Shown one piece after another: positions 42,530 through 52,400 of a stretch of DNA of 64,000 bases; position 1 is the first letter of the stretch, and every line of letters begins with the position of its first letter. The position numbers and the translations under genes are program-made. Source of the DNA: Bog-473 sp963787485 (GTDB lineage Bacteria; Actinomycetota; Acidimicrobiia; Acidimicrobiales; RAAP-2); NCBI GenBank assembly GCA_963787485.1, contig CAWBDF010000005.1, positions 169,349 through 233,348 on the forward strand, written 5' to 3'. The notes below the pieces were generated by a model that saw only the letters and a list, made by a program, of their open reading frames with translations, searched no databases and was not told where the DNA came from.

Positions 42530-43364
42530 TCGTGCCGCGCACATGCTCCAAGAGCGGCTCGGCATCTCGCAGCGACGGGCGTGCCAGATCGTCGGCCAAC
42601 ACCGCTCCACCCAGCGGCATCGACCCACCCATGGCGACCCCGATGCCGATCTGCGCCGAGCACTCCGAGATTTCGCCCGCCATCACCCACGCTGGGGCTA
42701 TCGCCGGGCCCACGCCGTGCTCGCTCGGGAGGGCCACGCCCACAACCGTAAGAAAGTCCAGCGTCTGTGGCGTGAAGAGGGCCTGCGGGTCCCGCCGCGG
42801 CGCCACAAGCGCCAACGCCTCGGGATCTCCTCGACCCCAGCAGACCGGCTGTCAGCGACCCACCCCAACCACGTCTGGGCCCTCGACTACCAGTTCGACG
42901 TGACCAGCCTCGGCCGGACGCTCAAGATCCTGCACGTGACCGACGAGTTCACCCGCGAATCGCTCTGCGACCTCGTCGCCTCCTCGATCGACGCCGATCG
43001 CACCGTCGAGGTCCTCGACCAGCTCGTCTTCGAGCGTGGGGCACCGGAGTTCATCCGCATGGACAACGGCCCCGAGCTCACGGCTCACACGCTGCGCGAC
43101 TGGTGTCGCTTCACGCGCACCGCCACCAGCTACATCGACCCCGGCAGTCCCTGGCAGAACCCTTGGGTCGAGTCCTATGGCTCGAGGATGCGCGACGAGC
43201 TGCTCGCCATCGAACAGTTCGACACCCTGCTCGAAGCCCAGGTCCTTGTCGCCGACTGGCGCGAGGAGTACAACACCTACCGACCTCACTCGGCCCTCGG
43301 CATGCTCACGCCTGCCGAGTTCGCGGTCCGATGGAGGGACGGAAGACCGCTTCAGCTCACGTAA
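42507..43364 (+). CDS. IS3-family transposase OrfB (integrase catalytic domain)
   Basis: A 285-residue rve-type catalytic protein. An HTH_21-like N-terminus (DFARHHPRWGYRRAHAVLAR) is followed by the DDE residues: Asp in HVWALDYQFDVTS, Asp in FIRMDNGPELTAH and Glu in NPWVESYGSRMRDELL, with YNTYRPHSALGMLTPAEFAV at the end. All catalytic residues are present, so it may be active, probably as an OrfAB fusion made by frameshifting at 42501-42507. The ATG at 42507 would also allow direct translation. Confidence 0.92.
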   Translation: MVSPSQRRRAAHMLQERLGISQRRACQIVGQHRSTQRHRPTHGDPDADLRRALRDFARHHPRWGYRRAHAVLAREGHAHNRKKVQRLWREEGLRVPPRRHKRQRLGISSTPADRLSATHPNHVWALDYQFDVTSLGRTLKILHVTDEFTRESLCDLVASSIDADRTVEVLDQLVFERGAPEFIRMDNGPELTAHTLRDWCRFTRTATSYIDPGSPWQNPWVESYGSRMRDELLAIEQFDTLLEAQVLVADWREEYNTYRPHSALGMLTPAEFAVRWRDGRPLQLT

Positions 43365-43494
43365 CGGGTGGGCCAATCAACGGGGTCCGGTCAGTCTGCC
43401 CCTCTCCCGTGCTCGCGACAGTTGGCGCACAGGCACTTCGGTGACATTTAGAGACTGGCTGGTGTGGCAGCATCCGGGCTGCGAGTTCGGCCGG

Positions 43495-44245
43495 CTAACC
43501 GCCTCGATAGTGCCGCGGCAAAGCAAACGCGTACAGGTTGCCTGCACTCACGGAGTAAAGCACCCCATCGGCGACTGTAAGGGGAGAGAAGCTGTTGATA
43601 CCAGTTGGCGAACGCGCCACGACTCCGCCAGAAAATGCGTTGAGCCGCGTAGACACTGCCATCGTCGCCCTCGACGTAGGCCACGCCGTCTCCGAACACG
43701 GGTAGGGACTGGCTCGGAAAGGTCCAGAACGTGGACCCCGTCTTTTGGTCGAGCGCCCAGAGAGTGTTGCCGTTGAGCAGCGCGTAAGTGATGTGCCGAC
43801 CTCCGGTCAGACCATCAACGACGCCGGTGTTGCTGTCTGTCCACAATGCCTTACCCGAACCGCGATCGACGGCAGCGATGAAATCGTTAGGCAAGGAGCC
43901 AGAAGTAGTAGCCGCGAAGATAACCGATCTATCCGTGACCACCAGAGGGGCATTGGGGTATTCCGAAAGATCTTGGCTAATTTCAAACCAGATTTGCACG
44001 CCTGTAGTGGCACTGTGAGAAAAAATAGCTGGTCGTGGGATAATGAGAGGGGAATAGGTACCTGAACCTGATGCGTAAAGAACTCCACGCTGGACGACAA
44101 AATTTGGGCCCGGACCAGTGACACCCCAGAGAAATGATCCAGACCTAGCGTTGAGGACTTCCACCCTGTAGTGAATATCGAGACCACATGGGCAAACAAG
44201 ATACTCTTCGAGATACTGTGAAGAGTGTCGAGGGCCAAGCCACAT
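43495..44245 (-). pseudogene. PQQ-type beta-propeller protein, truncated and frameshifted
   Basis: Propeller repeats of the PQQ/BamB type are visible: VLNARSGSFLWGVTG, GVLYASGSGTYSPLII, FIAAVDRGSGKALWTDS and LWALDQKTGSTFWTFPS. The signal peptide and first blades are missing, because the upstream part runs into the start of the DUF35 gene on the other strand. Near 43647 one extra base breaks the frame; correcting it gives LNAFSGGVVARSPTG and a natural end NLYAFALPRHYRGG at 43495. The gene is therefore a fragment, probably broken when island pieces were joined. True upstream limit is uncertain (about 44160-44245). Confidence 0.7.
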
Positions 44246-44769
44246 CTCTGCAGGAACAGTTCGTACTGTCCGAAATTGTCATTCCTACGCCGGAGGCTGA
44301 TGGTCTCGATACGCCGTACTGGGAAGGGCTACGTCGGGAAGAGTTGCTCGTGCAGCGTTGTCGCGCATGTCGCTGGCAGTGGGGTCCCGAGTGGATCTGT
44401 TACGAGTGCCACACTTGGGACCTCGGCTGGGAGCAGGTACCAGAGGTCGAGGGACGGTATACAGGTGTCCTCTACTCTTGGGAGCGCGTGTGGCACCCCA
44501 CGCATAGCGACCTCGCACGTTCGGTCCCCTACGTCGTCTTGATGGTTACCTTGGAGACTGCTGGCGGTGTCCGCATGTTCGGCAATCTTCTCGGGGATCC
44601 GTGCGACGAGATTGCAATCGGTACGACGCTGCAGGCCTGCTTCGAGCATCACGAAGCATTCACGCTTGTTCAATGGGCGACAGCGGCAACAACGCGTGCG
44701 GATGAGGTCAGGTGGAGAGGCCTCGTTCGTGCCCCAAGGAGGAGCAGTGAACGCGTCACATCGAATTGA
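44188..44769 (+). CDS. DUF35 zinc-ribbon/OB-fold acyl-CoA-associated protein
   Basis: A 193-residue protein with a zinc ribbon (VQRCRACRWQWGPEWICYEC, four Cys) and an OB-fold (GVLYSWERVWHPTHSDLARS, PYVVLMVTLETAGGVRMFGN). DUF35 proteins accompany thiolases, HMG-CoA-synthase-like and ketone-metabolising enzymes, delivering or binding CoA substrates. It overlaps the next gene by 23 bases and starts the catabolic operon of the island. The stretch after residue 170 may lie beyond the natural fold. Codon use is less GC-biased than in the flanking core. Confidence 0.75.
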   Translation: MGKQDTLRDTVKSVEGQATSLQEQFVLSEIVIPTPEADGLDTPYWEGLRREELLVQRCRACRWQWGPEWICYECHTWDLGWEQVPEVEGRYTGVLYSWERVWHPTHSDLARSVPYVVLMVTLETAGGVRMFGNLLGDPCDEIAIGTTLQACFEHHEAFTLVQWATAATTRADEVRWRGLVRAPRRSSERVTSN

Positions 44770-45778
44770 AGAAAACAAGACTGCCGTCTGGCGTTTGGTT
44801 GAGGAAGGCTTCAATGGTGGCGATCTTGGCGTCACCGAAGAAGTCTGTGACCCCATGTGTGTGAATCCAAGTTCGATCATCGCGGTGCCACGCGGGCCTC
44901 GCAGTATCGGAGTCCACATTCTGAACGCCCGCGCCAACATGACTAAGGAGAGTCGGCTAGAGGTCATTGACGCCGTGGGCGAGGGGAACGAAGTGGCGTT
45001 GACCTGGAGAACCGCAGGACGCCGTGGGTCCGGCTATATGGGTCTGGAACCCACAGACGATCACGAGGGATCAGCGTGGGTTGTCGGATTCTGGAGATTC
45101 AACGACGATGGCAAGCTCGTCCGGTGGGACGCGGCTTGGGAACCTGTACGACTCTTGGCGAGTAGTGGGTTCTTCGAACCGACCAACGCGTACACGAAGG
45201 AACACGCATCCGAAGAGACACGCAAAGTGGCGGACCTGAGTCAGCTCGGTGAGATCAATGAGACACGGAGCAGGTTCTTCCCAAACCTTCCGACTCGCGG
45301 TGAGATCGTCCAACATCACCCCGCCGACGCAGCACAGAGGGCGAAAGTCCGAGAGATCGTAAGTTCATTGCTCGCGGCCGAATTCGGCTGCCAGAGCACC
45401 GACCTTCAAGAACATGTTGCCGACGATTGCGAATGCTCCTTTGCCGACCATCCGCACAGTATCGGACCGGATGGGTTCGCAGCCCGAGCTGACAAGTTCG
45501 CAGAGTCGTTTAGCAACGCGATCATCGAGATCGGTCGCACGGTCGTCGAGCATGATCGATTTGCGGCGGCCTTCACCGTGAGTGCGACCCACACTGGCGA
45601 CTATCTCTCGCTGGAGCCATCCGGTCGCGACATTTCCGTAACGGGTGCTCTCACTGCGCGCTTCGATGGTGAGCGAGTGACCCGTTGGATTGAAGTGCTC
45701 GACCTACTTACTCTCTTGAGGCAGCTTGCGGCCCTCGGAGCGTTCGTGCCGTGTGCCTACCAAGCGTTCTCATTGTGA
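44747..45778 (+). CDS. Protein with two SnoaL-like (NTF2-fold) domains
   Basis: A 343-residue protein made of two NTF2/SnoaL-type alpha-beta barrels. The first spans about residues 5-140 (AVWRLVEEGFNGGDLGVTEE, GFWRFNDDGKLVRWDAAWEP); the second spans about 185-330 (ADDCECSFADHPHSIGPDGF, ALTARFDGERVTRWIEVLDL). Such folds serve as cyclases, isomerases or binding proteins for hydrophobic small molecules. The GTG at 44747 has AAGGAGGAG directly upstream. It sits in the hydantoinase-type operon, so it probably acts on the same substrate (inference). Confidence 0.78.
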   Translation: MNASHRIEENKTAVWRLVEEGFNGGDLGVTEEVCDPMCVNPSSIIAVPRGPRSIGVHILNARANMTKESRLEVIDAVGEGNEVALTWRTAGRRGSGYMGLEPTDDHEGSAWVVGFWRFNDDGKLVRWDAAWEPVRLLASSGFFEPTNAYTKEHASEETRKVADLSQLGEINETRSRFFPNLPTRGEIVQHHPADAAQRAKVREIVSSLLAAEFGCQSTDLQEHVADDCECSFADHPHSIGPDGFAARADKFAESFSNAIIEIGRTVVEHDRFAAAFTVSATHTGDYLSLEPSGRDISVTGALTARFDGERVTRWIEVLDLLTLLRQLAALGAFVPCAYQAFSL

Positions 45779-45834
45779 GTGAGGTCTATGCGTGATATGC
45801 AGACGCAAGAAGTTCCGAAACGCCAGGGAGTCCA

Positions 45835-47550
45835 ATGAATACCGATCCGGATCCCATCTTTCTCGAGGTGTTCCGCAATGAGCTGATCAGCATCTTGGAG
45901 GAAATGGCTATCTGTGTACAGAAGACTGGCCGGTCTCCGATGTTGCAGTCAGGAGAAGTGGGTGTCGCGATCGCGGACCGCAAGGGCCGGCCAATTGGAC
46001 TCGGAAAGGCATATGTCCTGGTCGTCGGCTACTACCTGAGTGTCATGGAAGCCGTGCTCGAACGCTGGGGCGACGATCTACGGGCCGGCGACGTAATTAT
46101 GTGCAACGACCCGCATGAGGGTGCATCACATAAGCCAGATGTGTTTGTGGTGAAGCCGGTATTTCTCGATGAAGAATTGGTTGCCTTCACACTTGGTTAT
46201 TCACACCAGAACGACGTCGGTGGCCGATTTCCCGGCGGCTTTTCGAACCTCGCATTAAATACCTATGACGAAGGTATCCATGTACCGAATCTGAAGATAT
46301 ACGAAGGGGGTGTTCGTAACGATGGAATGCTGGATCTCCTACGTGCGAATATCCGTAGTGGACAAGACTTCGTAGCCGACCTCGAAGCAAAGGTCGCGGG
46401 ATGTGGGCGTGGTGAAGAGGAGTTGCAGGAACTCTTCAGAAAGTACGATCCCGAACGGGTGAACGCATCCTTCGATTTCTTGTATGACTACGCAGAAATT
46501 GAGGCTCGGGCTTTCATTCGATCCATGCCCGACGGGGAGTACAAGTCTGAACTCATCGTGTTGGATCACACCGATGACGATGGCGACACGCGAGTAACGC
46601 TGCGGGCTTCGCTGATTATCGAAGGCGATGAGATGACCGTTGACCTGTCTGAGAATCCGGAACAGGTCGGCCGAGCCATCAACAATCCATGGAACAACAC
46701 TTTAGCTGTCGTGTACAAGGCGATCTACCAGATTGTCGACGTCGAGGTACCATTCAGCGAAGGCTTCGCGCGACCGATCAAGGTGATCGCGCCTTCCGGT
46801 ACGATTTTGAATCCAACCTTTCCCGCGGCTGTAGGCGGCCGCGCTTCGATCTTCCTCGGCCTGCAACGATTGGTGTTCATGGCACTGGCGCAAGCGGTGC
46901 CAGAACGCGTTCCAGTTCCATCGAGTCTTGTCGACCTCGTTCACATGAATGGTGTGCGGCCTGACGGCTCGTCATTCAGCGCGATCGATGTGGTCTGGAA
47001 TAGTTGGGGCGCTCGTCCGACCAAGGATGGCATCGACGGCGCAGGGGAAGCTGCTCAGGCTGCGGCGTCGGTCGAGATCCAAGAGCGCTACGCGCCGGTG
47101 GTTATCGAGGAAGTGTGTCTTCGTGCCGACACCGGCGGTCCAGGACAGTTCCGAGGTGGCGATGGAATCGCCAAGCAGTATCGCTTCCTCCAGGACGCAG
47201 AGATCACGCTCCGTACGAACTCGTTTGCTGCTGAACCGTTCGGACTCGGGGGCGGTAGGGGTGGCGCACCCGCCCGGAACATCCTCATGAAGGAGTCCGG
47301 GGAATCGGTTGAGCTGCCTGCAGAGATGTACCTCCACTTGGACGTGCAGAGCGGAGATCGGATCCGTCATGAGTGTGGAGGTGCGGGCGGTTTCGGCGAT
47401 CCTCGAAAGCGAGACCCATCGCTGATCGCTGCGGATCTTGCCAAGGGTCGGATAACACCAGAAGCGGCGCTGCGTGACTACGGCTTCACTGCCTCGGGGG
47501 AATATTCAGCGCGAGGAGTCGACAATCAAGACGGCCGGTTCGGACATTGA
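45835..47550 (+). CDS. hyuB: Hydantoinase B/oxoprolinase family protein
   Basis: A 571-residue HyuB-type subunit: DPIFLEVFRNELISILEEMA, GDVIMCNDPHEGASHKPDVF, LGYSHQNDVGGRFPGGFSNL and GGPGQFRGGDGIAKQYRFLQ. Length agrees with the family. HyuB works with HyuA in ATP-dependent opening of hydantoin or 5-oxoproline rings, and the same families build acetone/acetophenone carboxylases, so the substrate class is open. ATG with CAGGGAG upstream; the hyuA gene follows after 15 bases. G+C is near half in sampled lines, and TTA leucine codons occur. Confidence 0.9.
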   Translation: MNTDPDPIFLEVFRNELISILEEMAICVQKTGRSPMLQSGEVGVAIADRKGRPIGLGKAYVLVVGYYLSVMEAVLERWGDDLRAGDVIMCNDPHEGASHKPDVFVVKPVFLDEELVAFTLGYSHQNDVGGRFPGGFSNLALNTYDEGIHVPNLKIYEGGVRNDGMLDLLRANIRSGQDFVADLEAKVAGCGRGEEELQELFRKYDPERVNASFDFLYDYAEIEARAFIRSMPDGEYKSELIVLDHTDDDGDTRVTLRASLIIEGDEMTVDLSENPEQVGRAINNPWNNTLAVVYKAIYQIVDVEVPFSEGFARPIKVIAPSGTILNPTFPAAVGGRASIFLGLQRLVFMALAQAVPERVPVPSSLVDLVHMNGVRPDGSSFSAIDVVWNSWGARPTKDGIDGAGEAAQAAASVEIQERYAPVVIEEVCLRADTGGPGQFRGGDGIAKQYRFLQDAEITLRTNSFAAEPFGLGGGRGGAPARNILMKESGESVELPAEMYLHLDVQSGDRIRHECGGAGGFGDPRKRDPSLIAADLAKGRITPEAALRDYGFTASGEYSARGVDNQDGRFGH

Positions 47551-47565
47551 GCAGAAGGAGCAATC

Positions 47566-49617
47566 GTGCGGGTAGCAGTTGATATCGGAGGGACATTCAC
47601 TGACATCACATTCTCGGATTCCGGAACCTTCAAATCAACGAAGGTGCTCTCCGTACTTGACGAGGTCGGTAACCGGATCTCGCAAGTCCTGAACCAGACC
47701 CATGAACCGGCCACAGTCGAGGCCTTTGTTCATGCCACAACGGTGTGCTCTAACGCAATCATTGAGCGCAATCTTCCGCGGGCGGCGTTCGTAACGACCG
47801 CAGGTTTCCGTTCACTGTTGGAACTCCGCGATCAAAGGGGACCTTTGGACTATGCGATGGACTGGGAGCGTCCCGAACCACTGATACCTTTTGACCTGTG
47901 CTTTGAATTGGAGGAGCGCATCGAGGCTGATGGCAACATCAACCAGGCTCTCGCCGTAGGCGATATCGAGGCGCTCATTACGAAACTTCGTGCCGCGAAG
48001 GTGGAGAGCATAGGTGTGTGCCTTATTAACGCATATGCAAACCCAGTGCACGAAGAACTGGTCAGTCACCATCTTCGCGACCAACTCGAAGGCGTCACGG
48101 TATGCGTCTCGTCCGATATCGATCCCCTAATTCACGAATACTCCCGTGCGTGCACGACCGTCATAAACGCTGCGCTCATACCAGTTGTCAAGGAATACCT
48201 GGACAAACTTGAGGTGCATCTGCGCCCTTACAGCGAGCAGCTGCGAATCATGCAGTCGAACGGCGGCACAGCTCCCTCACGCCTTGCCCGACTACGTCCG
48301 ATTGGCATGATCGAGTCTGGACCAGCAGCTGGGGTTCTCGCCGCAGCTCGCATTGCGGAGGTGCTCGACATCAACGCAGTGCTCTCGTTCGACATGGGTG
48401 GCACCACGGCAAAGGCCTGTCTTATCGAACATGCTCGTCCTCTGGAGAATCCTGGTATGGAGGTAGCGGGAGACGGCGTCAGTAGTCGGCCCGGCGTGAG
48501 CGGCGGGTTTCCCGTCCGAACCCCATCACTCGATATCGTCGAGGTTGGCGCAGGCGGCGGCAGCATCGCCTGGATCGATCGGAGCGGTGCGTTGCGCGTC
48601 GGTCCAAGTAGTGCAGGTGCCCAGCCGGGACCGGCGTGTTATCAACGAGGTGGCACGCAGCCGACCGTGACCGATGCAAACGTGGCTCTCGGTTACATCA
48701 ATCCAGAGATGATCGCGGCTCGCACGCTGCCTATTGACCGTGATCGCGCACTCGCCGTAATCAATGAACAGATTGCTGAACCTCTTGGCCTCAACATCTT
48801 TGATGCTGCGTTAGGGATCTTGGACGTCGCCAACGCAACAATGGTCAGAGCTTTGCGAGCCGTATCGACGGAGCGCGGTAGAGATATCCGTGAGCTGACG
48901 CTCATGGCGTTCGGTGGGTCGGGACCAGTTCATGCTGCAACGCTCGCGGACCGGGTGAACCTCCGGAGCATTGTGATTCCGCCGGTCCCGGGAGTGTTCA
49001 GTGCGCTCGGCCTGCTGCTAGCCGACGATCGCTTCGATTACCTCGGTAGCTTTGAGTCACCCCTGACCAGCATCAAAGCGCAGGAGATCGACGAGATGAG
49101 TGAGCGGCTGATAGAGGCTGCGCGTCGTGACGTGTTGGGGGATTCGGCCATACTGTCCGGCGGTAGTGGGCTCCAGATCGAAACGTCTCTTGACCTGCGC
49201 TATGCGCTCACTTCCAGAACGTTGAACGTGCCGATCGATCAGAATGCCACCTTCGATCCAGAGGCCATTCGCAAGCAGTTTACAGAAATGCACTTTCGCA
49301 ATTTCGGATTCGAGGGTGCGGGTGAGTTGATCTTGGAGTCCCTGCGTATCCGTGCCACCGCGAACTCGGGCGAGCCTCTCCGACCCGAGGCTTTATCAAA
49401 TCGGTCTTCTGACGCCGAGGCTCGACCCCGCAAGGCCTACTTCAGGGAGTCCGGTATGGCTGACACGCGAATCCTCTTACGGCAAGACCTGAATGGAACC
49501 GAATTGGGGCCAATCATTGTTGAGGACGACACGACCACGCTCGTCGTTCCCCCGACGTGGGCCGTGCGGGAGGCACCTTACGGCTGCCTTGCACTTCAAC
49601 GTGTTGAGAGCATTTGA
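47566..49617 (+). CDS. hyuA: Hydantoinase A/oxoprolinase family protein
   Basis: A 683-residue HyuA-type ATPase subunit: VRVAVDIGGTFTDITF (actin-fold phosphate loop), VHATTVCSNAIIERNLPRAA, TTAGFRSLLELRDQRGP, LSFDMGGTTAKACLIE (second nucleotide motif), VEVGAGGGSIAWID and MAFGGSGPVHAATLADRVNL. The GTG start has GAAGGAG upstream. Together with the HyuB-type subunit it should form an ATP-dependent cyclic-amide hydrolase or a ketone carboxylase-like complex in the cytoplasm. Full length, no break seen. Confidence 0.92.
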   Translation: MRVAVDIGGTFTDITFSDSGTFKSTKVLSVLDEVGNRISQVLNQTHEPATVEAFVHATTVCSNAIIERNLPRAAFVTTAGFRSLLELRDQRGPLDYAMDWERPEPLIPFDLCFELEERIEADGNINQALAVGDIEALITKLRAAKVESIGVCLINAYANPVHEELVSHHLRDQLEGVTVCVSSDIDPLIHEYSRACTTVINAALIPVVKEYLDKLEVHLRPYSEQLRIMQSNGGTAPSRLARLRPIGMIESGPAAGVLAAARIAEVLDINAVLSFDMGGTTAKACLIEHARPLENPGMEVAGDGVSSRPGVSGGFPVRTPSLDIVEVGAGGGSIAWIDRSGALRVGPSSAGAQPGPACYQRGGTQPTVTDANVALGYINPEMIAARTLPIDRDRALAVINEQIAEPLGLNIFDAALGILDVANATMVRALRAVSTERGRDIRELTLMAFGGSGPVHAATLADRVNLRSIVIPPVPGVFSALGLLLADDRFDYLGSFESPLTSIKAQEIDEMSERLIEAARRDVLGDSAILSGGSGLQIETSLDLRYALTSRTLNVPIDQNATFDPEAIRKQFTEMHFRNFGFEGAGELILESLRIRATANSGEPLRPEALSNRSSDAEARPRKAYFRESGMADTRILLRQDLNGTELGPIIVEDDTTTLVVPPTWAVREAPYGCLALQRVESI

Positions 49618-49633
49618 GATTCAGGAGAAGAGC

Positions 49634-51363
49634 GTGACCATCGATCTTCTCATCCGAAACGGATTCGTCATTGACGGTAGCGGGAGACCCGGCCGGATTG
49701 CGGACCTCGGGGTTTCCGCCGGCAAGATCGTAGGCGTCGGGGAGGATTGTGGCTCCGCAACCCGAGTGATGGACGCAGACGGCCTTGTCGTCGCACCAGG
49801 GTTCATCGACGTACACACGCACTATGACGCTCAAGCGTTTTGGGATCCGATGCTGACTCCTTCGTCGCTGCATGGAGTTACGACGATCGTGGGTGGCAAT
49901 TGCGGCTTCAGCATTGCACCCTTGAGCCCCCATTCAAGTGAGTATGTCCCTCGAATGCTTGCGCGCGTTGAGGGCATGCCTATCGAGTCGTTGCTTGCTG
50001 GTGTCCCTTGGGACTGGTCATCGACGGGCGAGTTTCTTCAACGCCTCGATCGCCAGCTCGCTCTCAACAGCGCCTGGTTGATTGGGCATTCGGCGCTCCG
50101 CGGATGTGTGATGGGACCTGACGCTGTCCTCGATTGCGACACCCGAGCAGCTTTGCGAAATGGAAACGCTGCTTGAGGCCGGACTCGATGCCGGAGCTTT
50201 GGGATTCTCGTCGACATGGGCACAAACGCACAACGACCACAATGGCAATCCCGTTCCCTCTCGGTGTGCTCCAGTCGAGGAGCTTCTTGCGCTCAGCACC
50301 GCGACAGGACGCCATGCGGGGACGACCATAGGTTTCATCGCTACGTCGGGAGAATTTCAGCGACGAAGACATTGTGACGATGGCTGCGATGAGCCGCTGT
50401 GCGAACCGCGTACTGCACTGGAATTCGCTCAACGTAACTAGGAATAACGAAGCGTTCGTCGACCGGCAACTTGGAGCATCGGACTACGCGGCCGCACACG
50501 GCGGGCTCGTAATGGCTCTCGCATCGCTCGGTTCGAAGAGCTCTCGGATGAACTTCATGTCCGGTTTCGCGTTCGACGCCTTGCCCGGATGGGGAGAGCT
50601 CTTCCAACTCCCAGTTGATGCACGAGTTGGGCAACTTGCCGACCCGACCACACGGGCCGAACTGGCACGAGCCGCCCAGACGGCTAGGGGCAATCTCGCC
50701 AACCTTGCAGCATGGGACGAGTATGTGCTGGAAGAGACTTCAAGCGGCGAGTACGAGCGTTATGTCGGCATCACGTTCCGCGAGATAGGGAGAGATCGGG
50801 AACTTTCACCGTTCGATGCCCTTTGCGATGTCGTCGTGTCCGACCGTCTGCGAACGATTCTGCTTCGGACCAGCGTCAACGACGATCCCGACCTCATGGC
50901 GCGTCGTCTCCAGCTCTGGCGCGACCCGCGTGTTCTTGTCGGTGCGTCCGATGCTGGTGCCCACCTCGACATGATCGACGGATTCACATACACAACAGCG
51001 CTCCTTGGTCCGATCGTGCGTGACCTCGGGCTCCTGAGCCTGGAGGAAGCCGTTCACCTGATCACGCAGCGTCCCGCAATGAAGTACGGATTCCGCGGTC
51101 GAGGCGTGATTGAAGCAGGTGCGTTCGCCGACATCGTGCTATTCGATCCGACCCGGATCAATGCCGGTAAGTCGGGTATTCGTTATGACCTGCCCGAGGG
51201 CGAACCACGGGTGTTTGCCGCGCCTCATGGCATCAAGCACGTCTTCGTGAGCGGTGTGGAGACGGTGTGTGGTGAGGAGACGACGGATGCTCATCCTGGC
51301 CGTGTCCTGCGTTCCGGTCGCGATACATGCACGGTCAGTGCCAGCCAGGCCCCTTCGACGTGA
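49634..51363 (+). CDS. N-acyl-D-amino-acid deacylase family amidohydrolase, two frame breaks
   Basis: From GTG 49634 the protein reads TIDLLIRNGFVIDGSGRPGR, VVAPGFIDVHTHYDAQAFWD (the HxH metal motif) and GVTTIVGGNCGFSIAPLSPH. Near 50136 and 50358 single extra bases shift the frame; the second segment is METLLEAGLDAGALGFSSTW and the third contains VLVGASDAGAHLDMIDGFTY (metal-ligand Asp) and IEAGAFADIVLFDPTRIN. The three segments together match the whole family length, so this is one gene read in three frames. It continues the hydantoinase operon and would release amino acids from N-acyl or N-carbamoyl D-derivatives, if functional. Confidence 0.8.
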
Positions 51364-51474
51364 GGCGTCAATCGATGGTTGCGGCATTGAGACTGTCACG
51401 AGGCGGCAAGTGACGTCGCTCAGCGTGGCGGAAGACGTCAAGCCACGTGGCTCGGCGAGGGAGGTTGGAGCGAA

Positions 51475-51788
51475 GTGTCGATGATGGGGGGCGTGAGAGT
51501 CGTGGAGGCTGGCCAGTGGGTCATGGTGCCATCGGCGACGGCCCTACTAGCTGGGTGGGGTGCAGACGTGGTCCGCATCGAGCATCCCACGGTTGTAGAT
51601 CCACTTCGGGCGTGCTGCCTCCACTCGGCGTGGATACGACGTTCGACTTCTGCGTGGAAACCAACAATCACTCGAAGCGCAACATCGGGTTTGATCTGAG
51701 CACGCCCCGGGGACGGGAGAACCTGCTCAAGCTTGTTGCCGACGCTGACGTATTTGTCACGAGCTTCCTTGAGCCGTCAGCAACGTGA
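51475..51788 (+). pseudogene. CoA-transferase family III (CaiB/Frc) fragment
   Basis: The first 100 residues of a CaiB-type CoA transferase: GVRVVEAGQWVMVPSATALL, AGWGADVVRIEHP, then after a frame change near 51610 KRNIGFDLSTPRGRENLLKL and VADADVFVTSFLEP. The protein should continue for about 300 residues but stops at 51788, where an IS-rich junction begins. It is a broken 5' end; the missing part was probably lost when the ISL3/IS3 material moved in. Confidence 0.8.
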
Positions 51789-52052
51789 CGAATGGATCGC
51801 ACGGATCCCCCTTTCAGTTCCCGGCCGGAACGAGGTTGCTCCGGCCGCGTAATCGTGAAGTCTCCTCCGGCCTGGTGCTCGGACGGAACACCTGACCTGA
51901 ATGGACTAATCAGGCGCTTCGGATTCCAGGGGGGTATGAAAGCGCTGACGTAGCCTCCGGTGGTGGAGACGGATCCGGAGAGGATGCTCGCCGCGATGGT
52001 CAGGATCCCTGGGGTCACCGTGATCGAGGCTCGCACCACGGCCGACACGTTG

Positions 52053-52400
52053 TGACCGGGTCCCCGTGAGCTGATCCACCCGTTGTGCGAGTCCAAGTCC
52101 CCATGATGGGGAAGGAGGACAGCACGACCATGAAGAGACGGCGCCACACGCCCGAGCAGGTGATCCGCAAACTGGCCGAGGGCGAGAAGCTCCTCGGAGA
52201 AGGTAAGCCGATCGAGGAGGTGGTCCGTCACCTCGAGATCACCGAGTCGACCTGGCATCGCTGGCGCAACCAGTACGGGGGCATGAAGGCCGACGACGCC
52301 AAGGAGCTTCGCGAGCTGCGCAAGGAGAACGCACAGCTGAAGAAGCTCTTGGCCGAGGCCGAACTCGACAAGGCGATGCTCAACTGACGGGGCCCGGTCA
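52053..52400 (+). mobile_element. 348-bp IS3 deletion derivative with intact ends and target duplication
   Basis: The left end TGACCGGGTCCCCGT (52053 on) and the reverse complement of the right end TGACCGGGCCCCGTCAG (ending 52400) are inverted repeats. GTTG flanks both sides (52049-52052 and 52401-52404), a 4-bp target duplication. Only orfA is inside; almost all of orfB is gone. It is therefore a non-autonomous element that could in principle be moved by a related IS3 transposase. Confidence 0.8.
52130..52387 (+). CDS. Solo IS3-family OrfA
   Basis: An 85-residue OrfA: RRRHTPEQVIRKLAEGEKLL, VVRHLEITESTWHRWRNQYG and a zipper KELRELRKENAQLKKLLAEA. It ends KAMLN-stop only 13 bases before the right end of the element, where intact relatives would run on into orfB. 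It is similar to, but clearly different from, the OrfA at 42235, so the two elements came from different IS3 members. Alone it could act as a repressor or competitor (inference). Confidence 0.85.
   Translation: MKRRRHTPEQVIRKLAEGEKLLGEGKPIEEVVRHLEITESTWHRWRNQYGGMKADDAKELRELRKENAQLKKLLAEAELDKAMLN

Larger units (their letters stand above)
42151..43397 (+). mobile_element. IS3-family insertion sequence (about 1.25 kb)
   Basis: The ends AGACTGGCCTGACCCC (left, 42151 on) and AGACTGACCGGACCCC (reverse complement of the right end at 43397) are imperfect terminal inverted repeats that extend to a shared CCACCCGT. Between them lie orfA and orfB in the usual IS3 order. No target duplication is visible at these borders, so one flank has probably been rearranged after insertion. 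It interrupts an IS481 transposase. Confidence 0.85.
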
